Positions 7,920-16,150 of a stretch of DNA of 34,953 nt are shown here, piece after piece. The notes beneath the pieces were generated by a model. The model made no database searches, was not told where the DNA came from, and was given only the letters and a program-made list of their open reading frames with translations. Source of the DNA: an uncultured bacterium (GTDB lineage: Bacteria; Cyanobacteriota; Vampirovibrionia; Gastranaerophilales; Gastranaerophilaceae); the NCBI GenBank assembly GCA_948684385.1, contig CAPQCU010000018.1, forward strand, positions 1 to 34,953. Reading direction: 5' to 3'. A program made the position numbers and the translations under genes. Each line of letters starts with the position of its first letter. The first letter of the stretch is position 1.

Positions 7920-9344
7920 ATGCTAAACGATATTTTTAATATTTTATTACCGCATATCTGCCTTGGTGGATTTATAATCCTTCAATTAATTTTGAGTATT
8001 GTTTTATCTCCAAGGCTTTACAGGTATGCAAGGCTGATATCCATTGTCGGAATTGTTTTGAGTATTTTACTCTTATCAACTGTACAAACCGAACCTCAGT
8101 ATTTTGCGTTCAGAGGCTCTTTAATGTCTGATAGCTATACACTTTTGTTTGATTTTGCAATTTTAGTGTGCGGATTTTTTGTTGCACTCCTTACGAGAAA
8201 ATTGGTTAAAACAATCAAACGTCACGCTTATACTTTCCATGCTATTCTTTTAACCGCTATTTTCGGAGCAATGAATGTTATATCTGCAAACGATTTTCTG
8301 ACGCTTTTTGTCTCAATTGAACTTTTGAGCTTTTCGACTTATTTCCTGATTGCAGCTTCAAAAGGTTATCCATCTAAAGAGGCTTCGTTTAAATACCTTT
8401 TAACATCAGCCGTTTCTACCGGAGTGTTTTTATTTGGAGTTTCGTATCTTTACGGGATTACGGGGTCTTTAAACCTGTCTCAAATTTATGAAATTACAAT
8501 GAGTACAGAGCCTTCAATAATGTATTCAATTGCTGCGATTTTAATTGTTTCAGGCTTGATTTCAAAACTTGCACTCTTTCCGTTTGCAAACTGGGTAATT
8601 GATGTTTATAAAAATACGGAGTCATCAATACTTGCATTTCTTTCTACGATACCTAAACTTGCGGTTTTCGGAATTTTGTGCAGACTTCTGGTATTTCCTT
8701 TGAGTAACAGTTTTGAACTTACGTTTGTTCTTGCAATTATTTCGCTTGTAACTGCTCTCTGGGCAAATACTTACGCAATCCGAAACAATAACGTGAAAGT
8801 TATTCTGGCATGCTCTGCTTCTGCAAATTCTGCTTATGTCTTGCTTGCAGCGTGTCTGGTATCTGTTTATAACCTTTCAACAGTAATATTTTACCTGCTT
8901 TGCTATGTGTTTATGAATATTTCCGTGTTCTCATTCTTAAATATTCATGACCGGTTAAATGTCGATGATTACAAAGGTTTGTTTTATAAAAATCATGGGC
9001 TTGTCGGAGCTTACGCATTTTCAATTCTTGCACTTGCCGGAATTCCGATAACTTCAGGATTTGTTGCAAAGATTTACTTGTTCTCCGCAATTGCAAATTC
9101 CGGATTAATCTTTGTGCCGTTCCTGCTTATTCTTTTGATTTTAACGGTTGTTGCGCTTTATTATTATCTGAAAATTATTATTCCTTTATTCCAAAGTTGT
9201 GATAAAAATACGGAAGTTCAAAAACTTAATCCTGTGTTTTCACAAAAGTTTGTCCTCGTTGTGACTGCAATAATTACGCTTCTAATCGGGATTTATCCCG
9301 AAAAAATCATTGAACTATGCAGGTTTATTGCTTATAATATATGA
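7920..9344 (+). CDS. nuoN: NADH-quinone oxidoreductase subunit N (proton pump)
   Basis: This is the third antiporter-like pump, next to NuoK. Blocks typical of the family are FLTLFVSIELLSFSTYFLIAAS (channel Glu), SKLALFPFANWVIDVYKNTESSILAFLSTIPK in pieces, and a C-terminal LAGIPITSGFVAKIYLF. Length from ATG 7920 is 474 residues. A TTG at 7908 is in frame, but the ATG one base after the nuoM stop, preceded by TTGGGGG, is the better start. The gene ends the operon and overlaps the 3' end of the convergent helicase gene by 13 bases; no terminator is visible between them. Confidence 0.95.
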   Translation: MLNDIFNILLPHICLGGFIILQLILSIVLSPRLYRYARLISIVGIVLSILLLSTVQTEPQYFAFRGSLMSDSYTLLFDFAILVCGFFVALLTRKLVKTIKRHAYTFHAILLTAIFGAMNVISANDFLTLFVSIELLSFSTYFLIAASKGYPSKEASFKYLLTSAVSTGVFLFGVSYLYGITGSLNLSQIYEITMSTEPSIMYSIAAILIVSGLISKLALFPFANWVIDVYKNTESSILAFLSTIPKLAVFGILCRLLVFPLSNSFELTFVLAIISLVTALWANTYAIRNNNVKVILACSASANSAYVLLAACLVSVYNLSTVIFYLLCYVFMNISVFSFLNIHDRLNVDDYKGLFYKNHGLVGAYAFSILALAGIPITSGFVAKIYLFSAIANSGLIFVPFLLILLILTVVALYYYLKIIIPLFQSCDKNTEVQKLNPVFSQKFVLVVTAIITLLIGIYPEKIIELCRFIAYNI

Positions 9345-12300
9345 TTAAATATTACACTCGGCTCCTGCGCAACTTCTTTGTTCCCCCAGCCTTTGGCTTT
9401 TGCAGAAGTTGTTATGTAAAGCTTCAATTGAGCACGTGTGATTGCTACATAAAGTAAACGCAAGCTTTCTTCCGAATTAAACTCACGAAGCTCAAGCTCG
9501 CTTTTGTGCTTGTAGTTAGGATTAAACGCTCGAACGTCTTCCATAAATAAAGTAGACGCCTTTGTCTTCGCCTGATTAACATCAATTGAAAGATTTTTTT
9601 CTGCCATCTCCGGTAAAAATACGTAATCAAACTCATCACCTTTTGATTTGTGCAAAGTCATAATCTGAACTTTACCCTTTGCAGCGTCTTTGTCTTCTTC
9701 CTCGGAGAAGAATTTAAACCCGCTCAATGTCGGTTTCTTTGCCAGTTCTTCCAAACGCTGCAGAGTTAAATCAAATTTACCTGAAGCGTTTAACCTTTTT
9801 ACTAAAATTGCAATTAAATAAACATTAGATTTTTCAATATCGCTTGTGTAATAAAAAAGTCCTATTTTGATAACGAGTTCTTCAAGCGGAAGTGTTGACG
9901 AATTCAGCCAGTATTGCATATCCCACAAGAATTGGCAAAGTTCGTTTGACTCAATCTCATCACAGTTTTTTTGTATAAAAGGTGTTTCTGATAAGCGGAT
10001 TTCCAACTGCAAACGTTGTTTATAGTGACCTAAATCAGAAAGAGTTTCGTAAGTGGAAACAAGAACCTCGTTATCAAAAGGATTTTGGATAAATTTTAGG
10101 ATAGCAAAGATTGTGTTAAATACGCCCTTTTGACCCAGTGATTCACTTCTTGTAATCGTTTTTAATCCGGCATCATTAATGAAACTTGTCCACGAAGCAA
10201 CCTGATAATTGTTCCTTAAAAGAATTCCGATTGTTGCGTTTTTGTTTCTTGTTAAAATGTTTTTGATTTCTTTTAAAACAAAATTTCTTTCAGCAAACGC
10301 GTTTTCAAAAACCCGTGAAAAAATAGCATTCGGTGAGTCCGGATTTTTACCCTTAACTCCTTGCATATAGCTTGTAAAGAAAGCTTTAGGTAAAATCTCG
10401 TTACCATAATTTACAAGGTTGTTTGCAAGAGTCATGACATCCTGCGTGCATCTTTGGGAATGGTTCATCTCAACAGTTGTATCAGCTTCTGCAATGAAGC
10501 GCCTGAAACCTTCAACATCCGCGTTAGAAAAAGTCGTTGTAATTGCCTGATTTATATCACCGCACCTGATTAAGTTTTTGTGTTTCCCGCTCAAAAGCCC
10601 GATAAGTTTCTGCTGAACACCTGATGAGTCCTGAGCTTCATCCTCAATAATATATTCACAAATGTTTTGATAATATTCCAAAATATCCGGATTGTTTTCT
10701 AAAAGTTTAACTGACATAATTAAAATATCGTCATAATCTATTACGTTAGCTTCTCTAAGTTGAGTTTGATATTCTCTATAAAAAGTCTTAAACTTTTCAA
10801 TCTTTTTGTCTGTAGAAGGCGTGTCGATATTGCCTTCCTGCAGTTTCAAAACCGAAATTGCGCGGTCAAATTCTTCAGTTTCTGTCTTTGTAAATTTACC
10901 CACAATTCCCTTAATTATTCTCATTCTTTGAGTGTCATCGCAAATTTCGAAATCGGAAGCCAATCCGAGGCGTTCGTAATTTGCGTTCTCTTTCAAGATT
11001 TTTAATGCAAGCCCGTGAATTGTGCTTATGTTTGGAAGTAGAGTCGAGTTCGGACACATGTTCTTAATTCTTTCCCTGAAATTTCTCGCAGCAGAATCCA
11101 TGTAAGTCAGAACATAAATATTAGTCGGGAGAACCCCGCGCTCAATTAGTTTGATAATAAGCGCCAGCAAAATTGTTGTTTTTCCGGCTCCCGGTACTGC
11201 AGAAATCGCCATTGAACCTTTTTGATATTCTAAAACAGGTTTCTGGTCTTCTCTCGGCGTGATTTTAAAGGCTGTTTTTGTCTCAGTTGGCTCGTCGTCA
11301 TTACTTCCGGATAAGTAAGCTTCAATCCCTCCAAGGTTTTCAACTCCTGATGGGTCAAACAAACTTGAGCATGCCCAGATGTGCTCTTTAGATAAGAGCA
11401 TAAGTTTTCTCAAAATTCTTGCAGTTTTTTGCTTTGCTAAGAAGATATCATCTTCAACAGTGTATTCATCTTTTGTCCAATCAGCCTGCATAACCCATGC
11501 ATTGTACAAAGGCCCTGTATCGGTTTTAACCCAGTCAGAATGAGAAACATCAAGCCAAAACTGGTATTTTGAAGAGATTTTGTTATCAATAATTTTTTGC
11601 GGCGTTGCAATAACTAAATCATTCTCTTGGATTTCCAAAGTGCTTGAAGGATTTTCTGCGATAATAGAATTTTCAATTTGTACAATTATGTCTCTAGCCC
11701 GTTCTATAACTGTTTGAGCGCCTAAAACATTTTCAAAATCCCGTATTTGTTTGATGAAAAAATTGAACTTGTTTATCTTATTTTCATCAGCTAAATCAAC
11801 AAGTTTATAAAACATTTCGTAAACTTTGTTTGAAAGTTTTGAATTTTTGGTTTTAGTTTCTTTAAATACACTCAAGAATTTTTGATATTTTTCGTCATAA
11901 GCTTCAAGCGTTATTTCAGGAAGTTTACCGTTTTTTTTGTAGTTTTCTAAAACAGCATGGCAGTATTTGAGTGGAATTCCTAAATAATTAGATAAAACAA
12001 CTCTCAAATCCATTTCTGTGATTTCAATATCAAGCATGAGTTTCAGGATACACAAACTTGCTTTAACAAGCGGATTATCAATAAGTTTTTCGCTTCCGGA
12101 TAAGAAAAGTGGATTGCAAGAATGACCCAGATTTTCCTGCAAAGTAAATCTAAGCATATCATCCTGAAGTGGTGTAATAATTGTAATATCTTTTGGTTTT
12201 ACATTTTTTTTGAATAAGTTCTGTATTTTTGAAACCGCGAAATCTAGAATTTCAGCGCGTTTTGAGAGTGAAGTTAAAGTAAAATTTTCCAATCTTTCAT

Positions 12301-13138
12301 GCTTGCCTTCAAGAACATTTTCAAATATTGCCGGCATGGAGACTTCTTCATACTTAGCCTTTTCTCCAAAAAGTTTTTCCAGTTTATATTCAATAGAAGT
12401 GTCTGCACTCAAATACCCACATCGGCTTGAACCTAAAGAGTCGTAGCATATTAGCCAATCTTTTAATTGCGGTTTTAAATATGTTATGAAATCAAAACAA
12501 ACCGGAGTCATTTCATCCGCGTCATCAACAAGCAGATATTTTATGTTTTTAAAATAATCTGTATGCTGATAAATGTGATTAAAAATTAGTGTTTGTCTCA
12601 AATAGTCTAAACTTCGGCTTCTTAAAGTTGAAGAAAGAAGTTTTTTTATTATTAATTCAGCGTCATCTGCGAAAGACTCTTTTAAAATCTTTGAGCGTTC
12701 CTGAACTTGTTCATTAGAAAGATGGTTTTGAACTATTAGAGAATATCTTCTAAAAATTTGATGAAGAAGTGATTTTTTTGAGTTGTATCCTTTGACTTCA
12801 ACTTGTTTTAAAATATCTTTTAATAAAAACTGTGAAACTTCGAGCCCGACAAGGTTTGGAAGAATAAAAGTTTTATTACTGCTAATAGCGTTTTCGATAA
12901 AACACCAGTTTTCTGAAATGGAATTAAACACGATTGAAAAGAAAGACTGAATGTTTAGTTTTTCAATCGCAGTTAAGTTTATTTTTTTAAGAACTTCGTC
13001 TGCAAATTGTTTTTTAAGAGTCGAATTTTGGACAAGAACCAGTATCTCCGAAGGGTTCACCCCACCGGCTATAAGCTCTGAATATTTTTCAACTAAAACT
13101 TTAGTTGTAGAATCAACTTTAATAAAATTTAATAACAT
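9332..13138 (-). CDS. Two-part UvrD/PcrA-like SF1 helicase with degenerate N-terminal half
   Basis: The C-terminal half is a complete SF1A helicase: Walker A PGAGKTT (Pro649 to Thr655), STIHGLALKI, Walker B EDEAQD (DEAQD 833-837), GDINQAI, MTLHKSKGDEFDYVF (from Met1160), and LLYVAITRAQ with Arg1235. Residues 1 to ~620 resemble a second, decayed helicase core: VNPSEILVLVQNSTLKKQF, YLLVDDADEM (204-210) in place of Walker B, and a later PKDITIITPLQDDMLRFTL segment, but no Walker A Lys. A double arrangement with one dead motor recalls AddAB/RecBCD partners, here in one chain. No nuclease motif is visible. Predicted role: DNA repair or recombination. The start has AAGGAG only one base before the ATG, unusually close. 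It is convergent with nuoN. Confidence 0.85.
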   Translation of the reverse strand: MLLNFIKVDSTTKVLVEKYSELIAGGVNPSEILVLVQNSTLKKQFADEVLKKINLTAIEKLNIQSFFSIVFNSISENWCFIENAISSNKTFILPNLVGLEVSQFLLKDILKQVEVKGYNSKKSLLHQIFRRYSLIVQNHLSNEQVQERSKILKESFADDAELIIKKLLSSTLRSRSLDYLRQTLIFNHIYQHTDYFKNIKYLLVDDADEMTPVCFDFITYLKPQLKDWLICYDSLGSSRCGYLSADTSIEYKLEKLFGEKAKYEEVSMPAIFENVLEGKHERLENFTLTSLSKRAEILDFAVSKIQNLFKKNVKPKDITIITPLQDDMLRFTLQENLGHSCNPLFLSGSEKLIDNPLVKASLCILKLMLDIEITEMDLRVVLSNYLGIPLKYCHAVLENYKKNGKLPEITLEAYDEKYQKFLSVFKETKTKNSKLSNKVYEMFYKLVDLADENKINKFNFFIKQIRDFENVLGAQTVIERARDIIVQIENSIIAENPSSTLEIQENDLVIATPQKIIDNKISSKYQFWLDVSHSDWVKTDTGPLYNAWVMQADWTKDEYTVEDDIFLAKQKTARILRKLMLLSKEHIWACSSLFDPSGVENLGGIEAYLSGSNDDEPTETKTAFKITPREDQKPVLEYQKGSMAISAVPGAGKTTILLALIIKLIERGVLPTNIYVLTYMDSAARNFRERIKNMCPNSTLLPNISTIHGLALKILKENANYERLGLASDFEICDDTQRMRIIKGIVGKFTKTETEEFDRAISVLKLQEGNIDTPSTDKKIEKFKTFYREYQTQLREANVIDYDDILIMSVKLLENNPDILEYYQNICEYIIEDEAQDSSGVQQKLIGLLSGKHKNLIRCGDINQAITTTFSNADVEGFRRFIAEADTTVEMNHSQRCTQDVMTLANNLVNYGNEILPKAFFTSYMQGVKGKNPDSPNAIFSRVFENAFAERNFVLKEIKNILTRNKNATIGILLRNNYQVASWTSFINDAGLKTITRSESLGQKGVFNTIFAILKFIQNPFDNEVLVSTYETLSDLGHYKQRLQLEIRLSETPFIQKNCDEIESNELCQFLWDMQYWLNSSTLPLEELVIKIGLFYYTSDIEKSNVYLIAILVKRLNASGKFDLTLQRLEELAKKPTLSGFKFFSEEEDKDAAKGKVQIMTLHKSKGDEFDYVFLPEMAEKNLSIDVNQAKTKASTLFMEDVRAFNPNYKHKSELELREFNSEESLRLLYVAITRAQLKLYITTSAKAKGWGNKEVAQEPSVIFNHIL

Positions 13139-13180
13139 ACTCCTTATGTACTATTTTATCATAAACAGGGTTCAAACCTA

Positions 13181-13209
13181 TTGCAAAATAAGAAAATTTC
13201 AAATACAAT
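13181..13209 (+). promoter_or_regulatory. Housekeeping-type promoter of the winged-helix gene
   Basis: TTGCAA (13181-13186), a 17-base spacer, and TACAAT (13204-13209). It drives the gene at 13258 after a ~40-base leader ending in AAGAAGGAG. Confidence 0.75.
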
Positions 13210-13257
13210 AAAGTGGTAAGTTTTTTACAGACACACTATTTAAGAAGGAGATTTAAA

Positions 13258-13485
13258 ATGGCAAAAGTTAAAGAAGAAAAAAGAGGAATCCAGGAACAAA
13301 TCATCGAATCAGCTGGTCAAATCTACAACTACCTTTCAAACAAAGGTGAAGTTTCTATCAACAAAATGAAAAAAGATTTAAGCTTGAACGAAAACTTTGC
13401 TGAAATGGGCTTAGGCTGGTTATCAAGAGAAGATAAACTTGAATACACTCAAAAAGCTAAATCAGTAACTGTTAAACTTAGATAG
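13258..13485 (+). CDS. Small winged helix-turn-helix protein (DUF2582-like)
   Basis: This 75-residue basic protein contains QIYNYLSNKGEVSINKMKK, then LGWLSREDKLEY and a final strand KSVTVKLR. This is the layout of the DUF2582-type winged-helix family (helix-turn-helix followed by a wing). Members are small predicted DNA-binding proteins of unknown target. The start ATG 13258 follows AAGAAGGAG at ideal spacing; an upstream in-frame start at 13213 has no such site. Codons such as AAC, ATC and GAA are favoured, as in highly expressed genes. It stands alone between its own promoter and terminator, which suggests abundant expression, perhaps as a chromosome-associated or global regulatory factor (inference). 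Confidence 0.82.
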   Translation: MAKVKEEKRGIQEQIIESAGQIYNYLSNKGEVSINKMKKDLSLNENFAEMGLGWLSREDKLEYTQKAKSVTVKLR

Positions 13486-13505
13486 TAACTGAAAAAAGTT
13501 TTTAT

Positions 13506-13543
13506 AAAAACAAGAGCTTCAGGACGCTGAAGCTCTTGTTTTT
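13506..13543. terminator. Bidirectional intrinsic terminator
   Basis: A 17-bp perfect stem (13506-13522 with 13527-13543) and a GACG loop, with A-tract and T-tract flanks. It ends the winged-helix gene on + and the small membrane protein gene on -, whose stop codon overlaps it. Confidence 0.9.
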
Positions 13544-13883
13544 ATTTGTTTAAATCTTCTTGTTTAACAGTTGGTGAAACGCCTTTGAATGCAAAAGGTT
13601 TGGCAAAATAAATTGCACTTAAAAAGTTTAAAATATTTCCGGCAATGTTTAAAACCATTTTAGTGTTTTTCATTTTCTGCGGAAGCGCACCGGAAATTCC
13701 GAGGAGACCGAAACCGCCCATAATGGAAAGATAAGCTTTGAAAATTCCGCGCGGTACTGCAACGCAGTCGTTAATGTCGCGCTGGTTTCTGATTGCGCCG
13801 GTGAGTTTGTCTATAAATTCCGGTTTCTGCGCTTGTTGACTGCTGCGAAAATTTTGTGAAGTTTGAATTCTTGAAATTTGCAT
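13542..13883 (-). CDS. Small hypothetical membrane protein
   Basis: A 113-residue protein I do not recognise. The N-terminus MQISRIQTSQNF is polar and of a kind I associate with lineage-specific proteins of gut Vampirovibrionia (memory-based and weak). The middle (about residues 46-65, YLSIMGGFGLLGISGALP) and residues ~76-96 (LNIAGNILNFLSAIYFAKPF) are hydrophobic, suggesting two membrane segments. No ribosome binding site precedes the ATG; a TAATAT sequence lies 7 bases upstream of the start, so the transcript may be leaderless. The gene is divergent from tRNA-Lys and ends in a shared terminator. Confidence 0.65.
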   Translation of the reverse strand: MQISRIQTSQNFRSSQQAQKPEFIDKLTGAIRNQRDINDCVAVPRGIFKAYLSIMGGFGLLGISGALPQKMKNTKMVLNIAGNILNFLSAIYFAKPFAFKGVSPTVKQEDLNK

Positions 13884-13915
13884 GATGTTAATATTAAAAC
13901 ACGTAAAAAATTTTT

Positions 13916-13944
13916 TTGACAGTAAAATGTGTTTGTAATAAGAT
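13916..13944 (+). promoter_or_regulatory. Promoter of tRNA-Lys
   Basis: TTGACA (13916-13921), 17-base spacer, TAAGAT (13939-13944), 25 bases before the tRNA. Confidence 0.85.
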
Positions 13945-13969
13945 TTTTATGTTGAAATTAAATAAGAAC

Positions 13970-14042
13970 GGGTGCGTGGCGCAGTTGGTAGCGCAGAAGA
14001 CTCTTAATCTTTTGGTCGTGGGTTCGAGTCCCACCACACCCA
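13970..14042 (+). tRNA. tRNA-Lys (anticodon CTT)
   Basis: The cloverleaf is readable: acceptor GGGTGCG/CACACCC with one C-A mismatch at pair 6, D stem GCGC/GCGC with AGTTGGTA loop, anticodon stem GAAGA/TCTTT with loop CTCTTAA (CTT at 14003-14005), and T stem GTGGG/CCCAC with TTCGAGT. The 3' CCA is not encoded; the sequence continues AAA. Confidence 0.95.
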
Positions 14043-14077
14043 AATAAAAAAGACTCCTTGCGGGGTCTTTTTTATTT
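14042..14077 (+). terminator. Intrinsic terminator after tRNA-Lys
   Basis: Stem 14042-14057 with 14062-14077, TTGC loop, ending in TTTTTTATTT. One T-G wobble in the stem. It starts right at the tRNA 3' end. Confidence 0.9.
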
Positions 14078-14118
14078 GGCTTTACTTTTAAGTTTTTTTA
14101 TAGTTAAATATTGGTACG

Positions 14119-14130
14119 GAGGTCGACCTC
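14119..14130. promoter_or_regulatory. Perfect 12-bp palindrome upstream of ispH
   Basis: GAGGTCGACCTC, 31 bases before the ispH start, in an otherwise very AT-rich leader. It could be an operator or form a small hairpin in the mRNA. It also contains GGAGG, but too far from the TTG start to serve as its ribosome binding site. Function is not known. Confidence 0.35.
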
Positions 14131-14161
14131 TAGTTCTTTTAGAAAGTGAATTACAAATTTT

Positions 14162-15031
14162 TTGAGTAATCCAAATATCAAACTAGCCAAATTTGCAGGA
14201 TTTTGTTACGGTGTAAAACGCGCCGTTGAAACTGCTGTTAAGCTCAAAGCTGAAAATCCTGAAAAAAATATTTATATTTTAGGTGAACTTATTCATAATA
14301 TGGATGTTATTCGTGAACTTGATGATTTAGGCATCAATACTATTTATGAAGTACCTGAACAAGGCTCTGGCGTATGTATAGTCAGAAGCCATGGCGAAGC
14401 TCCGGAAGTTTTTGAAAAAATTAAAAATGCCGGATTTGAAGTAGTAGATTTAACTTGTCCGGACGTAAAGAAGGTTCAACAGCGTGCGATTGAACTTGCA
14501 CAAAACGATTATTTTGTTGTTATTGTCGGAAAACCTAATCATCCGGAAGTGATTGCTATTAGAGCAAATGCTGAACAATATTCTGATAAAGTTGTTGTTG
14601 CTACTACAATTGAGGAACTTGAACCTTATCAGGCTGAAATTAAATCACATCGCAAAGTCGGGGTTGTAGTTCAAACAACTCAAATGGTTTCATCTTTAAA
14701 TCTCGTAGTTAATTATCTTAACACAATTGCTAAAGAAGTCCACATTTTTAATACAATTTGTCAGTCAACTGCAATGCGTCAGAAAGAAGCAAAAGAACTT
14801 GCTAAAGAAAGCGATTTGATGATTGTTGTAGGCTCTAAAAAAAGTGCAAATACAACTCATCTGGCAGAAATTTTAAAGGATTGCACTAAAACTATTCATA
14901 TTGAAAATGATGAAGAATTAAATAAAGATTTATTAATTGGAGTTGATTCTATCGGTATTACAGCCGGAGCTTCAACCCCGCAAAAAATAATAGATAAAGT
15001 CATTAATGTTATAAAAAAGGAGGACAATTAA
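14162..15031 (+). CDS. ispH: 4-hydroxy-3-methylbut-2-enyl diphosphate reductase
   Basis: IspH (LytB) carries out the last step of the MEP isoprenoid pathway, converting HMBPP to IPP and DMAPP with a 4Fe-4S cluster. The three cluster cysteines are visible: C15 in GFCYGVKRAV, C99 in LTCPDVKKVQ, and C200 in TICQSTAMRQ. HNMDVI, RSHGEAP and PNHPEVIAI hold the substrate-binding histidines and neighbours. The 289-residue length is normal. The start is a TTG; there is an in-frame stop just upstream and no earlier start. No good ribosome binding site is seen. The gene is one base upstream of an S1-domain protein gene. Confidence 0.96.
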   Translation: MSNPNIKLAKFAGFCYGVKRAVETAVKLKAENPEKNIYILGELIHNMDVIRELDDLGINTIYEVPEQGSGVCIVRSHGEAPEVFEKIKNAGFEVVDLTCPDVKKVQQRAIELAQNDYFVVIVGKPNHPEVIAIRANAEQYSDKVVVATTIEELEPYQAEIKSHRKVGVVVQTTQMVSSLNLVVNYLNTIAKEVHIFNTICQSTAMRQKEAKELAKESDLMIVVGSKKSANTTHLAEILKDCTKTIHIENDEELNKDLLIGVDSIGITAGASTPQKIIDKVINVIKKEDN

Positions 15032-15032
15032 T

Positions 15033-16085
15033 ATGACAACAACTGAAATTCGTGACGAATTTGAAATGCTGTTAGAAGAAAGCTTTGCTAAAACTAACAG
15101 TGTAGCTGATATCGTAGAAGGTACAGTAATTAAAAAAGAATCAGAAGGCTATCTGGTAAGCGTTAAAGGCGCTAAAATGGAAGCTTTCTTATCAAACAGA
15201 GAACTTTCAAGTGACATCGATGAGCTAGAAATCGGTGACGTAAGAGAATTCTATGTATTAAAAGAAGAAAACAACGAAGATTCTATGCAGTTATCATTGA
15301 AGAGAATCGCATTTGCTCAAGCATGGGCACAACTTAACGATGCTAAAATTCAGGGTGATACAATTCTTGCAAAAGTTGTTTCAACTGTTAAAGGCGGCGT
15401 ATTGGTTGACGTTGCGGACCTTAAAGGCTTCATCCCATCTTCACAGCTTAGAACAGGTACTCCGTTTGAAGGTCTTGTTGATACTAAGATTGAAGTTAAA
15501 GTTCTTGAAGCTGACCCTAAGAAAAACAAACTTATCCTTTCTCAAAGACAAGCTGTTGCTGAACAAAGAGATCAGGTTGTTGATAACGTTCTTTCTTCAT
15601 TGGAAGAAGATCAGGTTGTTTCAGGTAATGTAGTAAGAATTACAGACTTCGGTGCTTTCGTTGACATCAACGGTATCGATGGACTTCTTCCTATTTCTGA
15701 AATTTCCTGGCAGAGAATTAAACACCCTTCAGATGTGTTAACTCTTGGCGATACAATCGAAGTTAAAATTATTAAGATTGACAACGAACTTAAGAGAATT
15801 TCTCTTTCGCTTAAGAGAATGGGCGAAAACCCTTGGCAGCAAATCGAAGGTCAATTTGAAGAAGGTCAAATAGTAAAGGGTACTGTTAACAAAGTTACAA
15901 CTTTCGGTGCTTTCATTAACATTTTCCCGGGTGTAGAAGCTCTTCTTCCTGTATCAGAAATGTCTGATGAAAATGTTAATCCGTTCAACATGTTCAAAGT
16001 AGGTTCTGAAGTTGATGTATTAATCAAAAAATTCACTCCGAAAGAACACAGAATTGCATTATCAGTAAAAGATATCAATGCGTAA
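15033..16085 (+). CDS. rpsA: Ribosomal protein S1-like protein (four S1 domains)
   Basis: Four OB-fold S1 repeats can be read, starting near residues 25 (IVEGTVIKKESEGYLVSVKG), 105 (GDTILAKVVSTVKGGVLVDV), 193 (GNVVRITDFGAFVDINGIDG) and 278 (GTVNKVTTFGAFINIFPGVE). S1 binds mRNA and helps its docking on the 30S subunit. The 350 residues fit the shorter S1 of Gram-positive and cyanobacterial type rather than the six-domain proteobacterial form. ATG 15033 follows AAAGGAGG. Codon choice (ATC, AAC, GAA, AGA) suggests high expression. The gene follows ispH by one base, echoing IspH-S1 fusions known in Clostridia and Fusobacteria. Confidence 0.93.
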   Translation: MTTTEIRDEFEMLLEESFAKTNSVADIVEGTVIKKESEGYLVSVKGAKMEAFLSNRELSSDIDELEIGDVREFYVLKEENNEDSMQLSLKRIAFAQAWAQLNDAKIQGDTILAKVVSTVKGGVLVDVADLKGFIPSSQLRTGTPFEGLVDTKIEVKVLEADPKKNKLILSQRQAVAEQRDQVVDNVLSSLEEDQVVSGNVVRITDFGAFVDINGIDGLLPISEISWQRIKHPSDVLTLGDTIEVKIIKIDNELKRISLSLKRMGENPWQQIEGQFEEGQIVKGTVNKVTTFGAFINIFPGVEALLPVSEMSDENVNPFNMFKVGSEVDVLIKKFTPKEHRIALSVKDINA

Positions 16086-16100
16086 TTGATTTTGGTATAA

Positions 16101-16140
16101 GTAAAGGCGCGAGCGAAGCTCGCGCCTTTACTGTTTTTTT
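16101..16140 (+). terminator. Strong intrinsic terminator after rpsA
   Basis: A 14-bp perfect GC-rich stem (16101-16114 with 16118-16131), GAA loop, followed by TG and a long T-run. It lies between convergent rpsA and thrB; the minus side lacks a clear T-run. Confidence 0.93.
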
Positions 16141-16150
16141 TTAATTTAAC

